Positions 1-6,876 of a stretch of DNA of 14,674 nucleotides are shown here, one piece after another (position 1 is the stretch's first letter; every line of letters starts with the position of its first letter). The stretch comes from Anaerolineales bacterium. GTDB lineage: Bacteria > Chloroflexota > Anaerolineae > Anaerolineales > UBA4823. A program made the translations under genes and the position numbers. The stretch spans positions 1 through 14,674 of the forward strand of contig JAFGBV010000107.1 in assembly GCA_016932955.1 (NCBI GenBank), read 5' to 3'. The notes under the pieces are model-generated. The model did no database searches and was not told where the DNA came from. It saw nothing but the letters and a program-made list of their open reading frames with translations.

Positions 1-111
1 AGGGGCTTTTCCCCACCGCTCCCAGTCCTGCCCGACTTTTCGGTACGCCCAGCTTGACCAGGTTACGGTAGCGAGTTGTTCCCCGCTAGTCAGCGCCCAT
101 GCTGGGCGCAC
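1..111 (-). mobile_element. 5' end of a group II intron (partial, runs off the window)
   Basis: Read on the minus strand from 111, the sequence opens with GTGCG, the group II intron 5' splice consensus (GUGYG). It continues into a 7-bp hairpin, GCGCCCA-GCA-TGGGCGC (109-93). As I recall it, the structurally known group IIC intron of Oceanobacillus iheyensis starts the same way (GUGYGCCCRGCAUGGGYGC). A second hairpin follows, AGCGGG paired with CTCGCT, and then CCGTAACC, as expected for early domain I. No reading frame is convincing here, which fits a structured RNA. The intron start lies five bases past the stem of an intrinsic terminator and in the same transcriptional direction, the known target habit of class C introns. 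The reverse transcriptase and domains V and VI would lie left of position 1. The match is from memory, so moderate confidence; a different structured RNA is possible. Confidence 0.6.
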
Positions 112-115
112 AACA

Positions 116-147
116 AAAATTAGACCTGGATATCCAGGTCTAATTTT
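116..147 (-). terminator. Intrinsic terminator of the prepilin gene (perfect 32-bp palindrome)
   Basis: Positions 116-147 are a perfect inverted repeat centred on GATATC. On the minus strand the stem starts 22 bases after the prepilin stop codon, and the T-rich arm continues as TTTTTGTT. This is a textbook rho-independent terminator. The other strand also ends in four T residues, so it could stop transcription arriving from the left, though less well. Confidence 0.85.
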
Positions 148-169
148 CGGACTTTCGTGTCTACATGAA

Positions 170-322
170 TTAGGTGGCCAGAGCAGATGAAATCTGGCTG
201 AAGACTTGTGAAATCTGGGTGCCGAGGATGGTGAGCACAACAATAATTACGATGGCAATCAAAACGATGATCAACGCATACTCCACCATACCCTGACCCT
301 TTTCCTTCGGCGAGAACAACAT
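170..322 (-). CDS. Flp-type (class III) prepilin, 50 residues
   Basis: This is a small type IV pilin-like precursor of the Flp/Tad class. It has a short charged leader (residues 1-9, with K6, E7 and K8) ending in glycine. Prepilin peptidase would cleave after G9, giving QGMVEYALI with the conserved Glu at mature position +5 (E14) followed by Tyr. A 20-residue hydrophobic helix (about 16-35) and a short polar tail rich in Gln and Ser follow. The length is normal for Flp pilins. The ATG at 322 is chosen because AAAGGAGGTGA lies 8 bases upstream. A frame extension to 406 would run through the promoter and the ribosome binding site. The gene has its own promoter and terminator, so it is probably a single, highly expressed unit. 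No secretion ATPase, TadB/C or prepilin peptidase gene is in the window, so the assembly machinery must be elsewhere. Confidence 0.88.
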   Translation of the reverse strand: MLFSPKEKGQGMVEYALIIVLIAIVIIVVLTILGTQISQVFSQISSALAT

Positions 323-327
323 AGCAT

Positions 328-338
328 TCACCTCCTTT
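328..338 (-). promoter_or_regulatory. Strong Shine-Dalgarno of the prepilin gene
   Basis: The minus strand reads AAAGGAGGTGA, essentially a full complement of the 16S rRNA 3' end, with 8 bases between GGAGG and the ATG at 322. It is by far the strongest ribosome binding site in the window. It fixes the prepilin start and suggests abundant expression, as expected for a structural pilin. Confidence 0.85.
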
Positions 339-377
339 CTTCGTAAGATTTCTGGTTGGTCATCCAGAGTTATGCAT

Positions 378-406
378 ATTGTAGCCAGGATGAAAGAAAA
401 AAGCAA
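378..406 (-). promoter_or_regulatory. Sigma70-like promoter of the prepilin gene
   Basis: On the minus strand TTGCTT (406-401) and TACAAT (383-378) are separated by 17 bases: a 5/6 match at -10 and 3/6 at -35, with ideal spacing. Transcription would start near 371, giving a leader of about 50 bases that carries the ribosome binding site. The -35 hexamer overlaps a possible weak terminator of the upstream kinase gene. Confidence 0.6.
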
Positions 407-414
407 TAGGCTTT
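397..414 (-). terminator. Possible weak terminator after the kinase gene
   Basis: On the minus strand, 21 bases after the kinase stop codon, AAAGC-CTATT-GCTTT forms a 5-bp stem with a 5-base loop and a run of six T residues. The stem is short and AT-rich, so termination would be partial at best, with readthrough into the prepilin gene likely. Confidence 0.3.
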
Positions 415-434
415 ATCCGAAAAACCCCTTACAA

Positions 435-1499
435 TTATGCAAAGACGGCCGTCTTAGTGGCAGGCACTTGGAATAAAATATGGGTTCCCTGCCCGATAAC
501 GCTATGGATATCCATCTTACCACCAAGCATCTCTACCCGGTCACGGATAACTTTTAACCCCATCCCACCTTTATCCTTTACGCTCTCAACGTCAAATCCA
601 CGACCATTATCTTCAACCCCTACCCTTACCTCAACCTCGGATGCGTCAATCTGTAATCGGATTTGCGTTGCCTGACTATACCGGGCAGCATTGCTAAGTA
701 ATTCCTGAATGGCGCGGAAAATCATCACCTCCAGGTACGATTCCAAACGCTGCTCCATACCCGTAGAGGTCAACCTCACATCAACACCAGTTTGTTCCTT
801 GAAAGCTTCCACATATCGGCTGAGAGTCGGCGCCAAGCCCAGATCATCCAACATCATTGGGCGAAGCTCAAAGATAAAATCACGCACTTTCTGAAAAGTG
901 CTTGTTGCAGCAGCCTTGACACTTCCTAATTCCTCTTTAGCTTTCTCTTGATCCACCTCAAATAGGCGGGTGGCGATCTCCGTTTGCAGAATAAAATTAG
1001 AAAGCGCTTGGGCGGGACCATCATGCATTTGCCGTGCTAATCGCTGGCGCTCAGCTTCCTGTGCTTGGATAATCATCTCCACTGTCTGTGCCATTACAGA
1101 CATACCGCGTTGGTGAGCATCCTTCCCCACACCTCCCGACTCAATCACATCCAACACCCGCTGCAGGATACCCACGAAACGCTCAATATGTGTCTGGTCG
1201 CTTTGCAACTTATCAATCTGGCCTCGCATTACAAACATGCGTTGCTGGGCATCGAGGGCAGAGTCATAAGCCATACGGATATCCGCTTTAGACACATTAT
1301 CAAACTGTGCCTGGATCTGCTGCAAATGAGCCGTGATAGACGCATTGCGTTGCTGGAGTTTTCCCACTTCCAATTGGCTTTGCTCAATCATCAATGCAAT
1401 TTCCTTAAGTTCGCGCCGCGACTGTTCAAGTTCCGTGCGACACTCTTCCCGTAAAGCGTCCCATATTCCAGCTTTCGATTCGCTTTCTTTTTGATCCAT
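435..1499 (-). CDS. Soluble NarL/DegS-type sensor histidine kinase, 354 residues
   Basis: This is a cytoplasmic histidine kinase of the HisKA_3 class. The N-terminal region (about 15-75) is a long heptad-like coiled coil, followed by a second helical stretch (about 76-120). The dimerisation and phosphoacceptor segment (about 145-215) contains RQMHDGPAQAL with phosphoacceptor H159. The HATPase domain (about 255-347) has the N box ELLSNAARYSQ (N270), the G1 box VEDNGRGFD (D297) and the G2 box GGMGL (311-315). No transmembrane segment or signal peptide is present, so it should sense an internal signal or a partner protein, as DegS does. It would phosphorylate the response regulator encoded 23 bases upstream. 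The ATG at 1499 is chosen because AGGAG lies 8 bases upstream; an in-frame ATG at 1550 would overlap the regulator gene. The signal is unknown. Confidence 0.88.
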   Translation of the reverse strand: MDQKESESKAGIWDALREECRTELEQSRRELKEIALMIEQSQLEVGKLQQRNASITAHLQQIQAQFDNVSKADIRMAYDSALDAQQRMFVMRGQIDKLQSDQTHIERFVGILQRVLDVIESGGVGKDAHQRGMSVMAQTVEMIIQAQEAERQRLARQMHDGPAQALSNFILQTEIATRLFEVDQEKAKEELGSVKAAATSTFQKVRDFIFELRPMMLDDLGLAPTLSRYVEAFKEQTGVDVRLTSTGMEQRLESYLEVMIFRAIQELLSNAARYSQATQIRLQIDASEVEVRVGVEDNGRGFDVESVKDKGGMGLKVIRDRVEMLGGKMDIHSVIGQGTHILFQVPATKTAVFA

Positions 1500-1507
1500 T
1501 GTACTAG

Positions 1508-1512
1508 CTCCT
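1508..1512 (-). promoter_or_regulatory. Ribosome binding site of the kinase gene
   Basis: AGGAG on the minus strand lies 8 bases before the ATG at 1499, inside the 23-base gap between regulator and kinase. It favours this start over the in-frame ATG at 1550. Confidence 0.65.
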
Positions 1513-1522
1513 ATCCTATCCT

Positions 1523-2209
1523 TTAATCGTCCTGGTGAAGGCGCACCCATCCCTGGCGCAGTGCATAGATCGTAGCTTGTGTCCTATCTTCAACATCAAG
1601 TTTACGTAGTATTGATGTAACATGATTCTTGACCGTCTGGTGACTGATTTGCATAAAAGATGCAATCTCCTTATTACTTAATCCCCGTGTAATGTAAGCC
1701 AGCACTTCCATTTCGCGCTCCGAAAGAGGAGATATAGCTTCCACCCCTTCCGCTCGCGCGCGGCCTCCACTTAACATCAAATGATCCAACCAAAGCTCAA
1801 GCTCATTGCGGCTAAACACTTTTGCCCCAAGTACATAATAACCTTGAGATACCTGACGCACAGTCCAAAGAAGCCGTTCAGGTTCAATGCTCTTGACGCA
1901 ATATGCTGCCGCCCCATTCCGGATCGCGACAACCATCTGATCCACATCATCATAAGCAGTTAACAAAACCACTCGCGTCGGCAACTTCTCATTAATCACC
2001 TGGCGCATTACTTGCTGTCCATTCAATTTCGGGATATTGATATCAAGAATCGCCACAGTGGGGCATAACTCACGGATTAATCGGACTGCGTCTTCGCCAT
2101 TGCTTGCTTGCCCAATCACACGGATATCTGCCTCAAATGAGAGCAAATCTGCCACGCCTTGACGAAACAACGGATGATCATCAATGATCAATACGGTGAT
2201 CTCGCTCAT
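1523..2209 (-). CDS. LuxR/NarL-family response regulator, 228 residues
   Basis: This is a DNA-binding response regulator. The receiver domain (about 4-122) has the acidic pair D10/D11, the phosphoacceptor D56 in AILDINIP, T84 in VLLTAYDD and K106 in YCVKS, so the full phosphorylation set is intact. A linker of about 35 residues leads to a LuxR-type helix-turn-helix (about 160-222) with the typical LSEREMEVL opening, GLSNKEIA and the recognition helix around HQTVKNHVTSILRKL. It is the first gene of a two-gene operon with the kinase, its likely phosphodonor. The start at 2209 has only a weak AGG close upstream. Target genes are unknown. The prepilin gene downstream and the divergent glycosyltransferase operon are candidates by position only. 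Confidence 0.92.
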   Translation of the reverse strand: MSEITVLIIDDHPLFRQGVADLLSFEADIRVIGQASNGEDAVRLIRELCPTVAILDINIPKLNGQQVMRQVINEKLPTRVVLLTAYDDVDQMVVAIRNGAAAYCVKSIEPERLLWTVRQVSQGYYVLGAKVFSRNELELWLDHLMLSGGRARAEGVEAISPLSEREMEVLAYITRGLSNKEIASFMQISHQTVKNHVTSILRKLDVEDRTQATIYALRQGWVRLHQDD

Positions 2210-2253
2210 CTACCTGTGTTATCCCATAGGTCTATCACGACCCTTCAGAAGTG

Positions 2254-2282
2254 AGTATAGCATAGGACAACATCTCCGGCAA
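2254..2282 (-). promoter_or_regulatory. Sigma70-like promoter of the regulator-kinase operon
   Basis: On the minus strand TTGCCG (2282-2277) and TATACT (2259-2254) are separated by exactly 17 bases, 4/6 and 5/6 matches to consensus. Transcription would start near 2247, about 38 bases before the regulator ATG. Confidence 0.65.
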
Positions 2283-2329
2283 CAATCACAGCGGTACGAT
2301 TTACAAGCAACAATCATCCATCCGTAATG

Positions 2330-2335
2330 TATAAT
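2330..2335 (+). promoter_or_regulatory. Candidate -10 element of the glycosyltransferase operon
   Basis: A perfect TATAAT lies 40 bases before the ATG at 2376, facing the plus-strand operon. The hexamer 17 bases upstream (GCAACA, 2307-2312) is a poor -35, so the promoter may be weak, activator-dependent or served by another sigma factor. The two divergent promoters lie about 50 bases apart, so one regulator could affect both. Confidence 0.4.
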
Positions 2336-2375
2336 CTCCATACACAAAACTCACTCATAAATATTCGGAACGAAT

Positions 2376-3839
2376 ATGCAAGGTTTACCTCTCGTAGCAC
2401 TACGAATATCAATTATTCTCAGCCTGGCGCTATTCAGTCTCACTACGTTCAGTCTGATCCTTTTTCCATACGGGGCCGATTACGGCGAAGCGCCGCTAAT
2501 CGATCAAGCCATGCATATTAGCACAGGAGAACAGATCTACAAGCCCGATTTTCATCAACCGCCTTTTACAATCTCTAATTACCCTCCGCTGTATCCACTT
2601 TTTATTGCCGGACTCCGCCTCATCACTAACCTTCCCTGGTTCCAGTTAGGTCGGATTATCTCCACGTTGGCTGGACTGGCCAGCGCGATTTTTATTGGCT
2701 TACTTACCATTCGCGCTACCAGCAGCCGGCAGGCTGGGATATTGGCAGGCGCAATCTTTCTGGGACATCCCTACGTGATGATCTGGTCTGGTCTCGCTCG
2801 TATAGATCTACTCGCATTATCCCTAAGTCTGGCTGGCTTATGGTTACTCTGCCGTTATGGTGCTACATCTACCTTGGGATGGATGTTATCCGTCCTGTGT
2901 TTGACCCTCTCAATATTTACTCGCCAGACTTACCTCCTGGCAGTACCCCTCGCTGGATTTATTGGGCTTTGGGCCCATCAACGCAAACAGGCAGTCGCCT
3001 TTATTTTATCCCTTGGGACCCTCTGCTTTTTGTTGTTTGGGCTATTGCAATTATATACTCGTGGCGGTTTCTACCAGCACACAGTAATTGCGAATGTCAA
3101 CCGTTTCGACATTCATCGCGCCCTGCAGATGACAAACCGATTTACACTGATTTGGCCTGTTGCATCTGTCTTGAGCATCCTCGCAACAATCTTCGCGCTA
3201 AAAAGATGGCTGGGCAATCCTGCCCAGGTAACAGAGGGCAAACTCTCCTCCATCAACCTGAATATAACGTTATCCGCCTATTTGACCGGAAGCATCATTA
3301 CCGCTGCAACAGTCGGGAAAGTTGGTTCCGATATCAACTACTTTCTAGAACTAATCGCGGCAAGTGCTATTCTAAGTGTGATAACTTTATTCACACTGCC
3401 ACGCTTTAAACAGCTAGTTGCCCTCCTTCTGGTCGCACAAATAATATGGGGACTAATCGCCGGATTCTTTCTTTACAAATCCTCTATTGCCCCGCGCTGG
3501 CAGCAAATCAGTCGTTACGAGTCTCTGTTTGACCAGGTGAAATCCGCCACATCTGAAGGAATTGTACTTTCAGATGATTATCTAGACATGGTTGTCTTAT
3601 CCGGTCAATCCATTTATTATCAGCCTTTTGAATACGGCCAACTTTATCATGCGGGCTTGTGGAATCCATCCAGTTTGGCGGATCAGATAACAGCACAACA
3701 GTTCCCACTCATCCTGATCGGTGGTGATACACTATCAAAGGATTGCTGCTGGCCCGAACCTTTGGTAATCGCCATCGAAAACAGTTACAATATCCTGCGT
3801 ACAGAACAGATGATTGTTTGTAAACCTGCCGGGAAATAA
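2376..3839 (+). CDS. GT39/ArnT-like GT-C glycosyltransferase, 487 residues
   Basis: This is a polytopic membrane protein of the GT-C type, which transfers a sugar from a polyprenyl-phosphate donor on the outer membrane face. After a first transmembrane helix (about 8-31) comes the motif GADYGEAP, whose D35 is the likely catalytic Asp of the first extracytoplasmic loop. NYPPLYPLF (68-76) follows, as in the ArnT/PMT-like families. Further markers are GLARIDLLAL (139-148), FTRQTYLLAVPLA (181-193) and NYFLEL (321-326). About nine further hydrophobic segments reach residue 367, and then an extracytoplasmic C-terminal domain of about 120 residues. It is the first gene of the plus-strand operon; the ribosome binding site is weak (GGAA before the ATG). 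Donor and acceptor cannot be read from the sequence. Family level is fairly sure, specificity unknown. Confidence 0.75.
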   Translation: MQGLPLVALRISIILSLALFSLTTFSLILFPYGADYGEAPLIDQAMHISTGEQIYKPDFHQPPFTISNYPPLYPLFIAGLRLITNLPWFQLGRIISTLAGLASAIFIGLLTIRATSSRQAGILAGAIFLGHPYVMIWSGLARIDLLALSLSLAGLWLLCRYGATSTLGWMLSVLCLTLSIFTRQTYLLAVPLAGFIGLWAHQRKQAVAFILSLGTLCFLLFGLLQLYTRGGFYQHTVIANVNRFDIHRALQMTNRFTLIWPVASVLSILATIFALKRWLGNPAQVTEGKLSSINLNITLSAYLTGSIITAATVGKVGSDINYFLELIAASAILSVITLFTLPRFKQLVALLLVAQIIWGLIAGFFLYKSSIAPRWQQISRYESLFDQVKSATSEGIVLSDDYLDMVVLSGQSIYYQPFEYGQLYHAGLWNPSSLADQITAQQFPLILIGGDTLSKDCCWPEPLVIAIENSYNILRTEQMIVCKPAGK

Positions 3840-3849
3840 CATCACTACA

Positions 3850-5040
3850 ATGGTATATCCTCTGATTTTCGGCTTAGTTCTGAGAATAATAACCAGCTTG
3901 TGGGCTGCTGTAGTTTCACCGATTCGGCCTCTCACACCGGTCGAGCAAATCGTATCGATCTGGCCCCCAACCACGCCGATGACAGTATGGCTAGAGCGCG
4001 TCTTTCTCGCCCCCTGGTTGCGTTGGGATGCCAACTGGTACCTACGCATCATCACCCAGGGCTACCGTGCAGGTGACGGCACAGCGAATTTTCAGCCGCT
4101 TTTCCCCTGGCTGGCCACTCCCTTTTTTCGCCTTGGTTTCAATCCCATTCTTAGCTTGTTATTGATCTCATCCATTGCAGCCATCATGCTGGTATTGATC
4201 TATTATAAGCTAGCGCGTCTTGACATGGATATCGAACAAGCACGGATCAGCCTCCTTCTGTTAGGTGTTTTCCCTGTCACTTTCATCTTGTTCGCGCCGT
4301 ATTCCGAAAGCCTGTTCTTGCTCTGGGCTGTGTTGTGCTTGTATTGGTCACGCATGCACAAGTGGTGGTTAGCTGGCCTTGCAGGAGCACTGGCAGCCCT
4401 GACTCGCCAGCAGGGTATCGTTCTTGCTTTTCCTCTGGCTCTCGAATTATGGCAAAACACCCGCCATAGCAAGAATGACGATGCCTCGAACCATCGTCCA
4501 CGCTGGCATGATTGGATGGCCGTGATTCTAATACCCACTGGCCTTGCCATCTGGATCGGCTACCGTGCCTTATTCATGAGCGACCGCATCATCAACCCAG
4601 ATAGCTTCCAGACCTTGATTTACTCGCTACTCATCTCGCCTAGCACCAATCAGGTTGTTCCCATCCAGGCTTTTTTATGGCCTTGGGAGGCACTAAAATC
4701 TGCAATTGATAAACTATCTCAGAGTCCCGATTTAGATACCGGGTTTAATCTGCTGGTCGCAGTTTTGTTTCTCGTTGTTCTTGTTATTTCCTGGAGAAAG
4801 ATGCGTCCATCTTATCGCATTTATGCGATTGCGATCACTCTGATCAGCTTCAGCTTCCACACCGGCCCAATTCACCCCTACATGGGATTGCCGCGTCATT
4901 TGATCCTGGCTTTTCCGGTTTTCCTGGGAGCCGCTCCTGCACTCAACAAACCCTGGAAGCGTCTTACCACAGTCGCCGTGGGTGCCTTTGGTAACCTATT
5001 CGCCCTGACGCTATATGTACTTGAAGCCTGGGTGCCTTGA
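3850..5040 (+). CDS. PIG-V-like mannosyltransferase family membrane protein, 396 residues
   Basis: This resembles bacterial members of the PIG-V (GPI mannosyltransferase 2, GT76-like) group of GT-C enzymes. Diagnostic features are RWDANWYLRIITQGY (59-72, catalytic candidate D60), FQPLFPWLA (81-89), FAPYSESLFLLW (148-159) and LTRQQGI (184-190). About eight to ten hydrophobic helices span the protein. Eukaryotic PIG-V adds the second mannose to GPI anchors. Bacteria have no GPI, so here the likely role is transfer of mannose or a similar sugar from a polyprenyl-phosphate donor to a lipid, glycan or protein. I chose the ATG at 3850, 10 bases after the previous stop. A TTG at 3814 would extend it by 12 residues and overlap the previous gene; neither start has a good ribosome binding site. 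The next gene begins 20 bases downstream. Confidence 0.8.
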   Translation: MVYPLIFGLVLRIITSLWAAVVSPIRPLTPVEQIVSIWPPTTPMTVWLERVFLAPWLRWDANWYLRIITQGYRAGDGTANFQPLFPWLATPFFRLGFNPILSLLLISSIAAIMLVLIYYKLARLDMDIEQARISLLLLGVFPVTFILFAPYSESLFLLWAVLCLYWSRMHKWWLAGLAGALAALTRQQGIVLAFPLALELWQNTRHSKNDDASNHRPRWHDWMAVILIPTGLAIWIGYRALFMSDRIINPDSFQTLIYSLLISPSTNQVVPIQAFLWPWEALKSAIDKLSQSPDLDTGFNLLVAVLFLVVLVISWRKMRPSYRIYAIAITLISFSFHTGPIHPYMGLPRHLILAFPVFLGAAPALNKPWKRLTTVAVGAFGNLFALTLYVLEAWVP

Positions 5041-5060
5041 AGAATATCGTATGGAGAAAT

Positions 5061-5660
5061 ATGTCTAAATCCACTGCCCAAACAACACGAGGAAGCGGGT
5101 TGCTGGAGCCCTGGTTAGCCGACTTGCGCGCCCGCAAGGCCAATCAATTGATCCCACCTCACCTCCGCCGCGGCCGGATTCTGGATATCGGCTGCGGAAC
5201 TTACCCCTACTTTCTCTCTCATACCTCCTTCAAAGAAAAGTTCGGCATCGATCAGCACGCACGACCTGAAAGCATAGCAGACATCAACTGGTACTCTTTG
5301 AATCTAAATATTGATCCCCGGCTTCCATTTGAAGATCACTATTTCAGCGCGGTTACGATGCTGGCGGTAGCCGAGCATCTCAACCCAGTAAGCCTGGTAC
5401 AGATCTTCAGTGAGGTGAACCGGGTACTCCACCAAGGCGGCATATTAATCATTACAACTCCAGCAGCCTGGACTGACGGACTATTAAATTGGATGGCGCG
5501 CATCAAAATGGTCAGCAAGGAAGAGATTGATGAGCACATATATGTTTATACACTGCCATTGCTGGGATGGTACTTCGGAAAAGCCGGTTTTGAGATGACC
5601 CAATTAAGATTTGGATACTTTGAACTCAACATGAACCTCTGGGCTACTGCTGAAAAATAA
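5061..5660 (+). CDS. Class I SAM-dependent methyltransferase, 199 residues
   Basis: This is a soluble methyltransferase of the Methyltransf_11/UbiE-like fold. Motif I is ILDIGCGTYPY (40-50), which binds S-adenosylmethionine. Motif II ends in FGID (D64, expected to contact the ribose). LPFEDHYFSAVTML (89-101) and AEHL (104-107) form motif III, and EVNRVLHQGGILIITTP (118-134) forms the next strand and loop. There is no membrane segment. It is the only cytoplasmic enzyme in the operon and sits between two glycosyltransferase genes, so a sugar, lipid or glycan-chain substrate is likely by context only. The ATG at 5061 is chosen because GGAG lies 4 bases upstream. A TTG at 5037, overlapping the previous stop, would add eight residues. 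Confidence 0.85.
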   Translation: MSKSTAQTTRGSGLLEPWLADLRARKANQLIPPHLRRGRILDIGCGTYPYFLSHTSFKEKFGIDQHARPESIADINWYSLNLNIDPRLPFEDHYFSAVTMLAVAEHLNPVSLVQIFSEVNRVLHQGGILIITTPAAWTDGLLNWMARIKMVSKEEIDEHIYVYTLPLLGWYFGKAGFEMTQLRFGYFELNMNLWATAEK

Positions 5661-5676
5661 GAGAAAACAGACATAG

Positions 5677-6876
5677 ATGTACCAGCAGCTACGAAAGAAA
5701 CCTATCTACCGCCTAGTGGTCTGGTCAATATTCCTGGCTGGTCTGCTGCTCCTGATCCGCATGTCATCCACACTGGTTGCACCAGAATATTTACCCGCGG
5801 ATGATTTTGGCCATTTTTGGGCAGCAGGGAAGCTCACTTTTATTGGGCAAGACCCCTATGACTCAGACCAGATCATGAATTTACTTTACCAGGTTGGTAG
5901 GCCACAAGCGGCGCCTGGCAGTGTTATCTCAGTGATGCTAAACCCACCCTGGACCTTACCCATTGTGATACCTTTTGGGCTGCTTGATTACCCTGTAAGC
6001 CGCATGCTATGGCTGCTGGTGAACATAACAGTGATGATTGTATGTGCAGAGCTACTCTGGCAAATCTATGGAGGAATGCCTGGTCAGCGGTGGATAGCCT
6101 GGGTCCTCGCTTTCGCCTTTGCCCCGTCAATCTCTGTCTTGCAAAAAGGCCAGTTCATTCCTTTCATGCTGCTTGGTTTGGTTTTCTTTCTGAAGTACCA
6201 CCCAAACCCTCGCTCTGGTTTCTGGGTTGGCGCAACCTTGACCCTGGCTACGATCAAACCGCAATTATTGTATCTATTCTGGGTGGCCTTGTTAATCTGG
6301 TGCATCCAAACCAGGAACTGGCGTCTTCCGCTAGGAGGATTTACAACCTTGGTCGCGGCAACCCTCATCGCCCTGGCATTCAACCCACAGGTGATAAGCG
6401 ATTATCGCAATAATCTCACCAATTTCCCTATCACCCAATGGGCAACTCCTAGCATCGGTTCATACCTGCGCATTCTTTTCGGACTTGAAAAATTCTGGCT
6501 CCAGTTCGTTCCACCCATCCTGGGATGTATTTGGCTTCTACAATATTGGTCAAAACATCACCAAAGCTGGGTTTGGGCGGAACAATTACCACGCATACTC
6601 CTAATCTCATTGGTGACCGCACCGTATTATTGGACTTATGATTTAGCACTGCTTGTTCCGCTTGCCATCCAGGTATTTGTGTTATTACAGCCCAAGAAAA
6701 TAGTCCTTCCAATTATAGGCTTGTGGCTCTCCTACCTGGCACTGCACATTCTCGACCTGCTTCTCCATCGCTCATTCGACGAGTTATGGTTCGGATGGTT
6801 CGCCCCAGCATTGCTGATCTGGTATCTGGTAGCGCAGCGCCTGGAGCGAAAACCTCATCCCGCAGGATTCGCATGA
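5677..6876 (+). CDS. GT87 (DUF2029) family glycosyltransferase, 399 residues, copy 1
   Basis: This is a GT87-type GT-C membrane enzyme, the family of mycobacterial PimE, which uses polyprenyl-phosphate mannose. The first helix (12-29) precedes PADDFGHFWAAGKL (40-53), whose D43 aligns with the catalytic Asp of the family. It continues GQDPYD (57-62), LNPPWTLPIVIPFGLL (88-103), KGQF (157-160), IKPQ (193-196) and YDLALLVP (321-328). About ten hydrophobic segments are visible. It is a close paralogue of the next gene: over residues 254-291 I count 24 identities in 38 positions. It starts 16 bases after the methyltransferase stop with only a weak GAGA upstream, and its TGA overlaps the next ATG, suggesting translational coupling. 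Confidence 0.85.
   Translation: MYQQLRKKPIYRLVVWSIFLAGLLLLIRMSSTLVAPEYLPADDFGHFWAAGKLTFIGQDPYDSDQIMNLLYQVGRPQAAPGSVISVMLNPPWTLPIVIPFGLLDYPVSRMLWLLVNITVMIVCAELLWQIYGGMPGQRWIAWVLAFAFAPSISVLQKGQFIPFMLLGLVFFLKYHPNPRSGFWVGATLTLATIKPQLLYLFWVALLIWCIQTRNWRLPLGGFTTLVAATLIALAFNPQVISDYRNNLTNFPITQWATPSIGSYLRILFGLEKFWLQFVPPILGCIWLLQYWSKHHQSWVWAEQLPRILLISLVTAPYYWTYDLALLVPLAIQVFVLLQPKKIVLPIIGLWLSYLALHILDLLLHRSFDELWFGWFAPALLIWYLVAQRLERKPHPAGFA

Noticed and set aside
116..147. Palindrome as an operator or attachment site
   Set aside because: Its place just after a stop codon and its T tail fit an intrinsic terminator better, and no second copy is seen in the window.
170..406. Longer prepilin frame starting at 406
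   Set aside because: The extra 28 residues would run across the -10 element and the Shine-Dalgarno. The ATG at 322 has ideal spacing and gives a normal Flp leader.
1500..1550. Longer kinase start at 1550
   Set aside because: It overlaps the regulator gene by 28 bases; the ATG at 1499 has AGGAG at good spacing and begins the coiled-coil region.
3814..3849. TTG start extending the PIG-V-like protein by 12 residues
   Set aside because: It would be a rare start codon with no ribosome binding site and 26 bases of overlap with the previous gene. The ATG at 3850 is simpler, though not certain.
6723..6872. 50-residue N-terminal extension of the second GT87 protein
   Set aside because: It lies wholly inside the preceding gene in another frame and has no family resemblance; the ATGA overlap at 6873 with AGGA upstream is convincing.
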